From assembly GCF_002901995.1 (NCBI RefSeq), contig NZ_PPQN01000034.1, forward strand, positions 1-44,048: a stretch of 44,048 nt of DNA, in the 5' to 3' direction. A program made the translations under genes and the position numbers. Source of the stretch: Staphylococcus coagulans (GTDB lineage: Bacteria; Bacillota; Bacilli; Staphylococcales; Staphylococcaceae). This document shows, one piece after another, positions 32,113 to 41,671 of this stretch (position 1 is the stretch's first letter; each line of letters starts with the position of its first letter). Below the pieces are notes generated by a model. The model was not told where the DNA came from and did no database searches. It saw only the letters and a program-made list of their open reading frames with translations.

Positions 32113-32119
32113 TTGTTCG
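32106..32119 (-). promoter_or_regulatory. LexA (SOS) box
   Basis: On the minus strand the sequence is CGAACAAATGTTTG. It fits the Gram-positive LexA consensus CGAAC-R-N-R-Y-GTTYG exactly. It overlaps the -35 of uvrB, so uvrBA should be induced by DNA damage. Confidence 0.88.
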
Positions 32120-32157
32120 TAATGCGTGATTGTGCTTGCGCTATGTTTTAACATGTC

Positions 32158-32206
32158 AAAAAGGAGCGTATCTGATTGCCATGTCTTGCTTTTCAGATTC
32201 ACTCCT
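32158..32206 (-). terminator. csbA terminator
   Basis: AGGAGTGAATCTGA pairs with TCAGATACGCTCCT (12 of 14) followed by TTTTTG on the minus strand. It separates csbA from uvrB. Confidence 0.7.
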
Positions 32207-32272
32207 GGTGAAAAATATTTATTTTTATAACCATTCTAAATATAACAATTGTAATATAAATACTTTTAAATG

Positions 32273-32527
32273 TTATATTCCACTGTCATCATCATGCTCA
32301 GTCCGGTGTTTCTCTAAGTAATCCATAATGAGATATCCTACTAGCAATGAGACAACATCTAAAAAAATAATCCATTCATTATGAAAAAAGCCCTTGTAGA
32401 CGGAAGCCCCTATAACTACAAGTGTAATGAGAGTCCCAATCCATTTACTTCTCGTTATCGTACTGAAAAGAACAACAAGTACACATGGAAAAAAAGCGGC
32501 TAATATATACCAGATCAATCCAATCAC
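32273..32527 (-). CDS. csbA: CsbA-family small membrane protein
   Basis: An 84-residue integral membrane protein resembling B. subtilis CsbA, which is made under general-stress sigma factor SigB and also lies next to uvrB. About three hydrophobic segments (3-22, 29-47, 52-70) are followed by a charged tail YLEKHRTEHDDDSGI. AFFPCVLVVLFSTIT and ASVYKGFFHNEWIIFLDVVSLLVGYLI match the family pattern. The GTG start overlaps the stop codon of the HD-domain gene. The function is unknown in all species. No convincing SigB promoter is visible to me here. Confidence 0.82.
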   Translation of the reverse strand: MIGLIWYILAAFFPCVLVVLFSTITRSKWIGTLITLVVIGASVYKGFFHNEWIIFLDVVSLLVGYLIMDYLEKHRTEHDDDSGI

Positions 32528-33165
32528 ATCTTTCTTTTATTAAGGATATGCATTGTTGTTTCTCTTAATTCAGTTTTAGGGATAAATCTTTCTGTTAACA
32601 TTTCAGGAATAATATGTTCTATGAAATCTTGAACTGAATACAAATGATCAAATTGCATGATGGTTTCGAGACTCATTTCGTAAATTTCGAAAAATAGAGG
32701 TTCAGGGTTTCGTTTTTGAATTTCTCCAAACGTTTCATACAATAAGTCAATTTTATCAGCTACTGACAAAATTTGTCCTTCTAATGAATCATCTTTCCCT
32801 TCTTGTAATCGGCGTCGATATATATCTTGATACTTTTCTGGAATTTCTTCCTTAATAAAAGTATCAACCATTTCTTCCTCAACCTGTGAAAAAAGTTTTT
32901 TTAACTCACCGCTTGCATACTTTACAGGTGTTTTAATATCACCTGTAAAAACCTCTGCAAAGTCATGATTTAATGCTTTTTCATATAAACTTTTCCAATC
33001 CACTGTTTTCCCGTGATACTCTTCAACAGTGCCTAAATATTGGGCGATTTTTGTTACTTTAAATGAATGTGCCGCGACATTATGCTCAAAATATTTAAAC
33101 TTTCCCGGTAAACGAATTAGTTTTTCTAAATCTGATAATCTTTTAAAATATTGATGGACGCCCAT
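32524..33165 (-). CDS. HD-domain hydrolase (YfbR-like nucleotidase type)
   Basis: A 213-residue metal-dependent phosphohydrolase. The H..HD..D pattern is visible as EHNVAAHSFKV (first His, about residues 27-37), ALNHDFAEVFTGDIKTP (HD pair) and SVADKIDLLYE (last Asp). The layout is that of 5'-deoxynucleotidase YfbR and related proteins, so it may act on nucleotides. Substrate specificity is inferred. The ATG at 33165 sits 6 bases after GGAGG; the longer frame would start at a TTG inside that region. csbA follows with overlap. Confidence 0.82.
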   Translation of the reverse strand: MGVHQYFKRLSDLEKLIRLPGKFKYFEHNVAAHSFKVTKIAQYLGTVEEYHGKTVDWKSLYEKALNHDFAEVFTGDIKTPVKYASGELKKLFSQVEEEMVDTFIKEEIPEKYQDIYRRRLQEGKDDSLEGQILSVADKIDLLYETFGEIQKRNPEPLFFEIYEMSLETIMQFDHLYSVQDFIEHIIPEMLTERFIPKTELRETTMHILNKRKM

Positions 33166-33392
33166 AGCCAACCTCCTCTAAAATCAATTAAACGCATGCA
33201 AGCTATTTGTTGATTATATTAACACATTTATATTGAATTTTTCACTTGTTTTTACAGGTTTCACTGATATTTAACAAAAATGAATACAATTTAAAATAAT
33301 TCTTTTCGCGAAGCCTTAAAGTCTAAAATACAAACGAGCTGACACGCCATCAATATCAGTTTTTTAGCGTTTTTAATTTGAAAAACATGTAT

Positions 33393-33450
33393 AAAAAAGG
33401 AACGAAGATGAATTCTATATCACATCATAGAATTCATCTTTCGTTCCTTA
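33393..33450 (-). terminator. prfB terminator
   Basis: A stem of about 20 bp (AAGGAACGAAAGATGAATTC.. against ..GAATTCATCTTCGTTCCTT, one bulge) is followed by TTTTTT on the minus strand. It ends the secA-prfB unit. Confidence 0.92.
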
Positions 33451-33462
33451 TTTTGATACAAC

Positions 33463-34567
33463 TTAATGCATGAGATGTCTTAAATAAGCCTCTATAAATG
33501 GACTAATATCGCCATCCATCACTGCATTGACATTGCCTGTTTCTTCATTTGTTCGATGATCTTTTACCATGGAATACGGATGGAATACATAAGATCGAAT
33601 TTGGCTTCCCCATCCAATTTCTTTTTGTTCACCACGAATAGCTGCTAACTCTTGTTCTTTTTGCTCGAGTTCAAGTTGATATAGCTTTGCTTTTAACATT
33701 TTCATCGCAGCTTCTCTGTTTTTAATTTGTGAACGCTCATTTTGGTTGTTCACAACGATGCCAGTTGGACGGTGTGTAATACGAATGGCAGACTCTGTTT
33801 TATTAATATGTTGTCCACCTGCACCAGAAGCACGGAAAGTATCTACGGAAATGTCATCAGGATTGATTTCAATTTCAATTTTTTCGTTGTTGAATTCAGG
33901 TATTACATCACAAGATGCGAAAGACGTATGACGTCGGCCCGAAGAATCGAAAGGCGAAATACGTACTAAACGATGAACACCCTTTTCAGCTTTCAAATAG
34001 CCATAAGCATTATGACCTTTCACAAGCATGGTAACGCTTTTGACACCCGCCTCATCACCCGCTTGGTAGTCTACAATCTCCGTTTTGAATCCTTGTTGCT
34101 CACAAAAACGCTGGTACATGCGTAACAACATATTGGTCCAATCTTGAGATTCTGTTCCACCTGCACCGGGGTGCAACTCTATAATTGCGTTATTTGCATC
34201 ATGTTCACCATTAAGTAAGAGTTGCAACTCAAAATGATTGAGCTTCTCTTCAAAGTCGATGACTTCAGCTTCTACATCTTGCTTGATATCTTCATCATAT
34301 TCGTCTTGCAATAGCTCAACGGTTGCTTCCATATTTTCAATCAATTCTGCGACTTCGTAATAGTCTTGAACTACTGACTTTAACGCATTATTTTTATCGA
34401 TGATTTCTTGAGCACGGTTTTGATTGTCCCAAAAATGTGGATCAGCCATCATTTCCTCATACTCTTGAATATTTGTCTCTTTATTTTCTAAGTCAAAGAG
34501 ACCCCCTTAGTTGTTCTAATTTTGAGGCATAGTCATCAATATTACGCTTAATCTCTGATAATTCCAT
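33463..34567 (-). CDS. prfB: Peptide chain release factor 2, made by programmed +1 frameshift
   Basis: RF2 releases finished proteins at UGA and UAA. The gene starts at ATG 34567 ([20 protein letters not shown]), reads 24 codons and meets an in-frame TGA at 34495-34493. The site is AGGGGG, three bases, then CTT TGA C, the classic RF2 autoregulatory slip. After a +1 shift it continues as [12 protein letters not shown] and runs 343 more codons to 33463, giving 367 residues. The rest shows the SPF tripeptide region ([16 protein letters not shown]) for stop recognition and the GGQ motif ([15 protein letters not shown]) for hydrolysis. It lies 29 bases after secA. The frameshift is a normal control, not a defect. 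Confidence 0.97.
34480..34504 (-). promoter_or_regulatory. prfB: RF2 programmed frameshift site
   Basis: On the minus strand an internal Shine-Dalgarno-like AGGGGG lies three bases before CTT, then TGA and C. When RF2 is scarce the ribosome pauses at TGA and slips forward one base from CUU to UUU. Confidence 0.95.
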
Positions 34568-34596
34568 ATTTATCTCTCCTTCAATTGTTCGACAAC

Positions 34597-37125
34597 TTAT
34601 TTTCCATGACAATTTTTATATTTTTTGCCACTACCGCATGGACATTGCTCATTACGACCAATTTCTTGGTCCTTTACAAAAGGTTGGGGCTTCGCTTTCT
34701 CTTTGCCGTCCTCAGCTGAGACGTGCTTCCCCTCCAACTCCTTTGTTTTTTCACGCTCTACATCATCATCCACAGTAATTACTGATTTTAGGATATATTT
34801 ACTTACATCTTCTTCAATGCTTTGCATCATGATATCAAATAACTCGTGACCTTCATTTTGATAATCTCTTAACGGATTTTGTTGACCATATGAACGTAAG
34901 TGAATCCCTTGTCTTAATTGATCCATCGTATCGATATGTGATGTCCAATGATCATCGATAGAACGAAGAAGAATCATACGTTCAAATTCTGGCATACGAT
35001 CACCTAATTGAGATTTTTGACGCTCATAAGCAGCCTCAATTTTAGCCCAGATGACTTCAAACATGTCTTCTTGGTCTTTGCCTTTAATTTCACTTTCTTT
35101 TAAGTCGCCCTCATGTAAGAAAACGTCTTCGATATAATGAATAATAGGTTCATAATCCATTTTTTCTTCGTCTTCATTCACATAATAATTCAATGTTCGT
35201 TGCAACGTTGATTTCATCATTTGAATTACGAGCTCTGAACTTTCAACTTCATCAATAATGCGATTTCGCTCTTCATACATAATTTCACGTTGTTTACGTA
35301 AAACTTCATCATATTCTAAAATACGTTTACGTGCATCAAAGTTATTACCTTCAACACGTTTTTGCGCAGATTCTACAGCACGAGAAACCATTCTAGATTC
35401 AATTGGAGTAGAGTCATCCATACCCAATCGGTTCATCATAGCTTGCATTCGATCTGAACCGAAACGCACCATTAAATCATCTTGTAATGAAAGATAAAAA
35501 CGGCTGTCCCCTTGGTCCCCTTGACGACCTGAACGACCACGTAATTGGTCATCAATACGGCGAGACTCATGTCGTTCTGTACCAATAACAGCAAGACCTC
35601 CAAGTTCTTCTACACCTTCGCCAAGTTTAATATCTGTACCACGACCGGCCATGTTTGTTGCAATTGTTACCGATCCTCTTTGACCTGCACCTGCAACAAT
35701 TTCGGCTTCTCTTTCGTGGTTTTTAGCATTTAACACACTATGACGAATACCACGCTTTTTCAGTAAGTTAGAAATATATTCAGAAGTTTCAACCGCAACT
35801 GTCCCTAGTAATACCGGCTGACCTTTACGGTGTTTTTCTATAACCTCTTCGACAACCGCATCGAATTTACCTTTTTGACTCACATAAATTAAATCGGACT
35901 TATCGTGACGTTGAACAGGTCGGTTGGTTGGGATTTGCGTTACTGTCATATTGTAAATATTGCGGAATTCTTCTTCCTCTGTTTTAGCAGTCCCTGTCAT
36001 ACCAGCTAACTTGTTATACATTCTGAAATAGTTTTGGAATGTAATTGAGGCCATTGTTTTGGACTCATTTTGAATTTTTACGTTTTCTTTTGCTTCAATT
36101 GCTTGATGCAATCCTTCTGAAAAACGGCGTCCAGGCATTGTACGACCTGTAAATTGGTCTACAATTAAAATTTCGCCACCTGTTACCATATAGTCAACAT
36201 CGCGTTGCATTGTATAATGCGCACGTAACGCAAGATTAATGTGGTGAATAATATCAACGTGTTTCACATCATATAAATTCTCTATTTTGAACATACGCTC
36301 AGCTTTATCAATCCCTTGTTCAGTTAATTGAATCGCTTTTGTTTGTACATCGTAATTATAATCTTCTTCAGATTTAAGCATCTTCGCAAAAACGTTGGCT
36401 TGCGTATAAAGTGATGTTGATTTTTCGGCTTCTCCAGAAATAATTAAAGGTGTACGTGCTTCATCAATTAAAATAGAGTCAACCTCATCAATAATTGCAA
36501 AATTTAGCGGACGCATAACACGATCTTCTTTATAGTTCACCATGTTATCTCTCAAATAATCGAAACCAAGTTCGTTATTTGTACTGTACGTAATGTCTTT
36601 ACTGTACGCTTCACGTTTGTCGATAGTGCTCAAACTGTTTAAGTTTAAACCTACAGATAGGCCTAAAAAGTTATACAGCTCAGCCATTTCTTCACTTTGT
36701 ACACTTGATAAATATTCATTGACTGTAATTACATGCACACCGCGACCAGTGAGAGCATTTAAATACGTTGGCATCGTTGCAGTCAATGTTTTACCTTCAC
36801 CTGTTCTCATTTCAGCTATGTCACCATTATGGATAGCAATCCCACCCATGATTTGAACTTTGTAAGGTGTCATATTGAATACACGTTTAGAGGCTTCACG
36901 GACGAGCGCAAATGCTTCAGGTAAAATGTCATCTAACTTATTATTTTGTTTTCTAATATCTTCAACTTTTTGTACTTCTTCTTGAAAAGCTTTCGTTTTC
37001 GCTTTCATTTCATCATCAGTTAATAGCGCCATTTGTTCTTCTAAGGCTATGACTTTGTCTGCTAATTTACTTAAACGTTTGACTTCTCTTTTATTACCGT
37101 CAACCAGTTTAGTTAAAAAACCCAT
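34597..37125 (-). CDS. secA: Protein translocase ATPase SecA (SecA1)
   Basis: SecA is the motor that pushes unfolded proteins through SecYEG. The 842 residues, starting at ATG 37125 ([16 protein letters not shown]), are the usual length. Visible are Walker [39 protein letters not shown], the second helicase half [20 protein letters not shown] and [11 protein letters not shown], and the scaffold and wing regions. The C-terminal zinc finger reads [15 protein letters not shown]. The start has AAAGGAG 8 bases upstream; a longer frame to 37176 has no support. A perfect 24-base palindrome lies in its promoter region. prfB follows directly. Confidence 0.98.
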   Translation of the reverse strand: MGFLTKLVDGNKREVKRLSKLADKVIALEEQMALLTDDEMKAKTKAFQEEVQKVEDIRKQNNKLDDILPEAFALVREASKRVFNMTPYKVQIMGGIAIHNGDIAEMRTGEGKTLTATMPTYLNALTGRGVHVITVNEYLSSVQSEEMAELYNFLGLSVGLNLNSLSTIDKREAYSKDITYSTNNELGFDYLRDNMVNYKEDRVMRPLNFAIIDEVDSILIDEARTPLIISGEAEKSTSLYTQANVFAKMLKSEEDYNYDVQTKAIQLTEQGIDKAERMFKIENLYDVKHVDIIHHINLALRAHYTMQRDVDYMVTGGEILIVDQFTGRTMPGRRFSEGLHQAIEAKENVKIQNESKTMASITFQNYFRMYNKLAGMTGTAKTEEEEFRNIYNMTVTQIPTNRPVQRHDKSDLIYVSQKGKFDAVVEEVIEKHRKGQPVLLGTVAVETSEYISNLLKKRGIRHSVLNAKNHEREAEIVAGAGQRGSVTIATNMAGRGTDIKLGEGVEELGGLAVIGTERHESRRIDDQLRGRSGRQGDQGDSRFYLSLQDDLMVRFGSDRMQAMMNRLGMDDSTPIESRMVSRAVESAQKRVEGNNFDARKRILEYDEVLRKQREIMYEERNRIIDEVESSELVIQMMKSTLQRTLNYYVNEDEEKMDYEPIIHYIEDVFLHEGDLKESEIKGKDQEDMFEVIWAKIEAAYERQKSQLGDRMPEFERMILLRSIDDHWTSHIDTMDQLRQGIHLRSYGQQNPLRDYQNEGHELFDIMMQSIEEDVSKYILKSVITVDDDVEREKTKELEGKHVSAEDGKEKAKPQPFVKDQEIGRNEQCPCGSGKKYKNCHGK

Positions 37126-37171
37126 TTTGTTCGCTCCTTTAGCGTTAATACTGTGTCGCTTACAACAACTC

Positions 37172-37180
37172 ATCATACCA
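37172..37180 (-). promoter_or_regulatory. Extended -10 promoter of secA
   Basis: On the minus strand TGGTATGAT (TG-N-TATGAT) lies about 47 bases before the secA ATG. No -35 consensus is present; the palindrome occupies that place. Confidence 0.5.
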
Positions 37181-37182
37181 TT

Positions 37183-37206
37183 TTTGAGTATAAATTTATA
37201 CTCAAA
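37183..37206. repeat. Perfect 24-base palindrome upstream of secA
   Basis: The arm TTTGAGTATAAA is followed directly by its exact reverse complement, centred between 37194 and 37195, without spacer. It covers the -35 region of the proposed secA promoter. It may be an operator for an unknown regulator. Lacking GC pairs and a T-run, it is unlikely to be a terminator. Confidence 0.7.
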
Positions 37207-37263
37207 TACTCAGTTGCATTGCCGTCGTTATTTATCACACTACTATCATACGCGTATTTTACT

Positions 37264-37305
37264 AAAAAAGAAATCTATGGCAATGGTCTACCATAGATTT
37301 CTTAA
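37264..37305 (-). terminator. hpf terminator
   Basis: AAGAAATCTATGG pairs with CCATAGATTTCTT (13 bp) with a 10-base loop and runs into TTTTAGT on the minus strand. Confidence 0.88.
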
Positions 37306-37404
37306 ATATCAATCCAATATGTCATGAACTCCATTCTCTATAATACTAGGCTCAAAGGTTGTGCCTAAATGGTGAAATTCACGTTTCCTTACTCGACATA
37401 TTGA

Positions 37405-37965
37405 TTATTCAGTTTCAATTAAACCGTATTTTCCATCTTTACGACGATATACAATACTTGTACCATCTGTTTCTCGGTCATTGAATACGAAGAAATCATG
37501 TCCTAATAAGTTCATTTGTAAAACCGCTTCTTCTGAATCCATTGGTTTTAAACTAAATGTTTTTGAACGGATGATTTCGATATCAGAATCTGTAGCTTCG
37601 TTTTCAACCTCTGGTTCTGCACCTTCAACATCAACAAAAACATCTTCTTCAAAACCACGATCTCTATTTTTACGGTTCACACGTGTTTTATATTTACGGA
37701 CTTGACGTTCAAGTTTATTATTAATCAAATCGATTCCGGCATATAAATCATCGTGACGTTCTTCCGCACGAAGTGTAACATTCTTCAAAGGAATTGTCAC
37801 TTCAATTTTAGTGCTAGAGTTTTGGTATGTTTTAACTTTAACATGAGCAGTTGCATTGGGTACATTAGTGAAATAACGTTCTAATTTACCAATCTTCTCC
37901 TCAATATAATTTCTGATAGCATCTGTGATTGTGAGGTTGTCTCCATGAATTTCAAAGTTAATCAT
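37405..37965 (-). CDS. hpf: Ribosome hibernation promoting factor, long form
   Basis: Long HPF joins two 70S ribosomes into inactive 100S dimers in slow growth and stress. The 186 residues, from ATG 37965 ([25 protein letters not shown]), have an N-terminal HPF/YfiA domain (1-105) that blocks the decoding centre. An acidic linker (about 110-130) follows, then a C-terminal dimerisation domain [31 protein letters not shown] to [11 protein letters not shown]. The site AAAGGAG lies 8 bases before the ATG. It is a single gene between comFC and secA. Confidence 0.96.
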   Translation of the reverse strand: MINFEIHGDNLTITDAIRNYIEEKIGKLERYFTNVPNATAHVKVKTYQNSSTKIEVTIPLKNVTLRAEERHDDLYAGIDLINNKLERQVRKYKTRVNRKNRDRGFEEDVFVDVEGAEPEVENEATDSDIEIIRSKTFSLKPMDSEEAVLQMNLLGHDFFVFNDRETDGTSIVYRRKDGKYGLIETE

Positions 37966-38029
37966 AGTGCTCGCTCCTTTCAACCTCTTTTTAAAATATA
38001 TTCCTTACTTATATTTTAACATGTTTACG

Positions 38030-38701
38030 CTATCTCGCAAACGTTAACATACTTAATTTTCTGACTTTTTGTTGTAATAATACATCTGCGGCACAATGTG
38101 CTGTATGACCTGTTGTGTAAATATCATCAATAAGTAGAATAGACTTGTTTTCTAAACATATCACACTCTTATCATGTTCAAAATAAATCGGATTCTGAAC
38201 CTTAAATCGTTCGCTTAGCGTTAAAGTATATTGTTTCGGTCGTACATTCATCTTTAAACAATCAACATAAGCGATTCTTTGAAAATCTAATATCGTCTTT
38301 ACAGGGTTAAATGTACGTTTGATATCATTATCTCGACTTGAGGGGATAGGAACAATGAAATCAATATCATGTGCTGGTATTTTAATATAGTAAGCAAAAA
38401 TCTCTGCTAGGGCTACATCTTGTAAAAATTTATATTGATGAAACAGCGCTTTAATAAAGCCTTGGTAATGAAAAATCGCGTTTATCGTTTCAAAGTATTG
38501 CGTAGAAAGATTGAGGTAATCACAATTACGACAATATCCAGATGCACAGACACCTAAACAATAAGGACATCGACCCTCTTTATTAAAACGGCAAGCTTGG
38601 ATCGCTTCGTCACAACTCATACACACAATTTTTGGTTTTGAAAAAAGCGATCGTATCCCCACCTCTTCATCATATGTTTTCATACAGTAATGGCATCTCA
38701 C
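38030..38701 (-). CDS. comFC: Competence protein ComFC (phosphoribosyltransferase-like)
   Basis: This 223-residue protein belongs to the ComF family needed late in DNA uptake. Paired cysteines form a zinc-binding N-terminus (CHYC..CMSC and CPYC..C..C..C, roughly residues 3-60). A type I phosphoribosyltransferase fold follows, with the PRPP loop SILLIDDIYTTGHTAHCAADVL. In other bacteria ComFC works with the ComFA helicase to pull single-stranded DNA inside. Its ATG overlaps the comFA stop by four bases, so both are translated together. Confidence 0.92.
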   Translation of the reverse strand: MRCHYCMKTYDEEVGIRSLFSKPKIVCMSCDEAIQACRFNKEGRCPYCLGVCASGYCRNCDYLNLSTQYFETINAIFHYQGFIKALFHQYKFLQDVALAEIFAYYIKIPAHDIDFIVPIPSSRDNDIKRTFNPVKTILDFQRIAYVDCLKMNVRPKQYTLTLSERFKVQNPIYFEHDKSVICLENKSILLIDDIYTTGHTAHCAADVLLQQKVRKLSMLTFAR

Positions 38702-39987
38702 CCATCAATCCACCCTTTCTGCCTCGCAATTCGATTCATCATTTTGATTTCTCGTCGTGCTGTATACATGGCTGTTGTTCTTCCCTCGTGAAAAAAACAC
38801 ACATCACCTCCTGGGCTTTGCATTTTCCGCCCCACACGACCAGCAATTTGAATTAATGCTGTTGCAGAAAATCGGTGACTATCAACCACCCAGACATCTA
38901 AGTCTGCCATTGTAAAACCACGTTCTAATATCGTGGTTGTTAACATAATTGAATACGCTTTTTGTCGTAGGGCATCAACTTTCTTTATGCGCGCACTATC
39001 TTCACTATGCACAAAGTGAAGTTGATCTATTTGATGACGGTACGTTTCAAAAAATTTTCGCATTTGTTGAATATCACTAAAGAAAATCAGTGTGGTTCGT
39101 TGCTGTTTTTGTTGATGTCTCATTTGATTAAGAAGATAAAATTGAACTTTAGAAAAACGAACTTTAAAGTATTTAAAACGTGGGACGACAAGTGGCTTTT
39201 GATGAAAGCGAGCAGGTAAAGTAATCGTATGTTTATCATCAAACTGTGCTTTTAATTTTTTAGGTGGCGTAGCTGTCATATAAATCAAACTTTTATGCGT
39301 TCTTGCGGCATTTTCAATTGTATTCATTAAAGTGGTATCCATCGATAAAGGAAAAGCGTCCACTTCATCTACAAATATCACATGGAAATGATTTTTAAAC
39401 CGGTAGAGTTGGTGTACTGTTGAAATCACAAAATGCGCATCATAACGCTGTTTGCTCGCTTGATGTAGCACATCGATTGCTTCGCTTTGAAATGATTGTT
39501 GAACACGATAACTGAGTTCAACCACAACATCTAGTCGCGGAGATACAATCGCCACATTGTATCCGGCACGTCTTGCGCGTGCAATAGCTTCAAACATCAT
39601 TTCTGTTTTTCCAGCACCTGTTACAGCGTGAAGTAATAAACTTTCAAAATTCATAACCGCTTGTACAATACGATCAGAAGCAAATTGTTGCTGTTCCGAC
39701 AGCTGGAAAGTGAGATGGTACTCCCCTGTTGTACACTTCATTAAACTTTTCATTATATAGACCGTCGTTAAATTATCAATCCTCCCCATTTGAACACAGT
39801 GGCGACAATATACAACTGTCTTTTCGTGGTAGGGACTCTTGTAACGATAAAAATGTTCAGAAGCTGTTGTTGCACATCTCGCACAAAACCATCCTTGTTT
39901 CGTTCGTTCAATGCCTTTCTGTTGTGTTTCGATATCTACTTTCCTACATAGCGCTAGATCAGTAATCAATTGTCCATTAAGGTACAT
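38698..39987 (-). CDS. comFA: Competence helicase ComFA
   Basis: ComFA is a DEAD-like ATPase that drives DNA import during natural transformation. The 429 residues have a four-cysteine zinc motif (CARC..CRHC, about 34-86), Walker A LLHAVTGAGKTEMMFEAI, the box VIFVDEVDAFPLSM (DEVD), YMTATPPKKL, and the C-terminal helicase motifs TTTILERGFTMADLDVWVVD and QIAGRVGRK. The cysteines and nucleotide motifs are intact and there is no frameshift, so the gene looks functional. It precedes comFC with overlap. In staphylococci such genes are controlled by SigH or ComK; I found no certain site for either. Confidence 0.94.
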   Translation of the reverse strand: MYLNGQLITDLALCRKVDIETQQKGIERTKQGWFCARCATTASEHFYRYKSPYHEKTVVYCRHCVQMGRIDNLTTVYIMKSLMKCTTGEYHLTFQLSEQQQFASDRIVQAVMNFESLLLHAVTGAGKTEMMFEAIARARRAGYNVAIVSPRLDVVVELSYRVQQSFQSEAIDVLHQASKQRYDAHFVISTVHQLYRFKNHFHVIFVDEVDAFPLSMDTTLMNTIENAARTHKSLIYMTATPPKKLKAQFDDKHTITLPARFHQKPLVVPRFKYFKVRFSKVQFYLLNQMRHQQKQQRTTLIFFSDIQQMRKFFETYRHQIDQLHFVHSEDSARIKKVDALRQKAYSIMLTTTILERGFTMADLDVWVVDSHRFSATALIQIAGRVGRKMQSPGGDVCFFHEGRTTAMYTARREIKMMNRIARQKGWIDG

Positions 39988-40164
39988 TTAAGTGGCCCCT
40001 TTCACCTATATACACGCTTATATCCAATGAATTACTTTCTCGCTTCAAAAATATTTACACATTGTTTTATAACTTCATGCTACTCAAAAATCAATGACAG
40101 GCCGAAGAATTTAAATAACTGGCAATTTATCATCTTTTATAAGCAAATTCGTCTTTAAGCATCA

Positions 40165-40219
40165 CAAAAAATAAAGACACCTTAAAACCAACACTATGCG
40201 TTTGGTTTTAAAATGCCTT
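40165..40219 (-). terminator. fakB1 terminator
   Basis: GGCATTTTAAAACCAA against TTGGTTTTAAGGTGTC with TTTATTTTTT after it on the minus strand. Confidence 0.78.
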
Positions 40220-40234
40220 ATGCTTCGAATATGT

Positions 40235-41119
40235 TTATTCAACTTCTTCATCTGCTTCAGGTAAACGGATATCACGATTCGTGACACCAATCCCAAAACC
40301 ACCTAAACCTAAATGAGATGAAATAACTGGACCAAATTCTGAAAAAATAATATTTTTTTCAGGAAAACGTTCTAGCAGATCTTCATAGACATGGTGAGAT
40401 TCTTCTTTATTATCTCCGCCAATCACCATTACTGTTGCAGCTTCAAACTGATCAGCTAATTCGATTGCTTTTTGTTCGATTAATTTCAACGCTTTCTTTT
40501 TAGTACGGACTTTTTCATAAGGAACAATTAAACCGTCTTCAAATGTAAGCACGGGTTTCATTTTGAGTAAGTTTCCAATCCATGCTTGCGCCCCAGTAAT
40601 TCGGCCACTTTTATGTAAATTTTTCAAATCATCTACAACTAAAAAAGCACCTGTATGATCTCTCATTTCAATCAAATCGGCTAATATTTCTTGTACATCT
40701 AAACCTTGAGCAATTAGGTCTAACGCACGAATAACAAGTGCGCCCTCTGGTAAACATGCAATTTTTGAATCAACTGGGTGAACGTTAATACCTTCAACCA
40801 TATCAGCTGCTTGTAATGCTGTTTGATACGCACCACTAATACCGCTTGAAAGATGAACCGTAATTACATCTGTATAACCCTCATTTTTGTATGCTTCATA
40901 AGCATTTATCATCTCGCCAATTGCGGGTTGACTTGTCGTCGGAATTGTTGCTGATTTTTCTAATATATCATAAAATTCATCTGCAAAAATTGAAATATTT
41001 TCTTTATAATTCTCACCGTTTTCCAATGTAATACTCAATGGTACAACACGAATATTATTTTTTTCTAAAACATGCTGAGGGATATAGCTTGTTGAATCAG
41101 TCATCACAGCTATCTTCAT
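40235..41119 (-). CDS. fakB1: Fatty acid-binding protein of the DegV family (FakB1-like)
   Basis: FakB proteins hold a free fatty acid while the kinase FakA phosphorylates it, so that external fatty acids enter phospholipids. The 294 residues show the DegV pattern: N-terminal MKIAVMTDSTSYIPQ, the phosphate-handling ATIPTTSQPAIGE, VHLSSGISGAYQTALQAA and the LKNLHKSGRITGAQAW segment. The C-terminal IIFSEFGPVISSHLGLGGFGIG completes the fatty acid pocket. It lies next to comFA as S. aureus fakB1 does to my memory. FakB1 prefers saturated chains; here that is inferred from position and similarity. FakA is not in this window. Confidence 0.85.
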   Translation of the reverse strand: MKIAVMTDSTSYIPQHVLEKNNIRVVPLSITLENGENYKENISIFADEFYDILEKSATIPTTSQPAIGEMINAYEAYKNEGYTDVITVHLSSGISGAYQTALQAADMVEGINVHPVDSKIACLPEGALVIRALDLIAQGLDVQEILADLIEMRDHTGAFLVVDDLKNLHKSGRITGAQAWIGNLLKMKPVLTFEDGLIVPYEKVRTKKKALKLIEQKAIELADQFEAATVMVIGGDNKEESHHVYEDLLERFPEKNIIFSEFGPVISSHLGLGGFGIGVTNRDIRLPEADEEVE

Positions 41120-41671
41120 TTTTATTTCCTCCTCTAAAAGCTAAAACACAATCGTGTATTTTATTTGCAATCACTTTGATATGATTTAAGTGATATAAAC
41201 GCTAATCAAAAAAATAGCGATAATTGTCAATGTGTGCAGTTCGGACTCGAACGTTGTCAAGTATGGCTATGCATATTTAAACTAAACCTACCCGCGCCAT
41301 TACACCTCCAGTTTAATTCAACCGAAGGACACAAATCCTTACAATATGTACTTGATACTTTCTTTTATATCAGATTTCTTATTATATTGCTATTGTTTTA
41401 ACATACAACAATTTATAATTATACCAACAGTTTTCATTGGTTTCCAATAGGTATGTGGATGCAATCACCTAACACACATCAATTATTGCGTTTTAACAAT
41501 ACGTGAAAGACGCTCGATTCATTCATGATAACTACTATAGCCTATAAGAAAATTCATCTCGTGGTGTGGCATCAAGAACAAAAAAATATTGCAACATTTG
41601 CCTAATCTTATATGAGACTTGTTAATATAGTATAATAGACAAAGTAATTTGAACAATAAAGGGTGACATTT
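41120..41671. other. Divergent intergenic region between fakB1 and the YigZ gene
   Basis: About 550 bases, AT-rich, with no supported gene. It holds a TATAAT at 41629-41634 (plus strand), the likely -10 of the YigZ gene. A dyad ATCACTT-N11-AAGTGAT at about 41171-41195 upstream of fakB1 could be a regulator site or chance. No FapR-type consensus is visible. Confidence 0.45.

Noticed and set aside
32130..32321. Plus-strand frame of 63 codons between uvrB and csbA
   Set aside because: It runs through the csbA terminator and into csbA antisense, with no ribosome binding site.
34493..34495. In-frame stop in prfB as a gene-breaking mutation
   Set aside because: It is the normal programmed frameshift stop of RF2, with all slip-site elements present.
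39988..40160. ComK- or SigH-type control site before comFA
   Set aside because: A/T runs such as CAAAAATATTT occur, but none fits AAAA-N5-TTTT pairs or the SigH consensus well enough.
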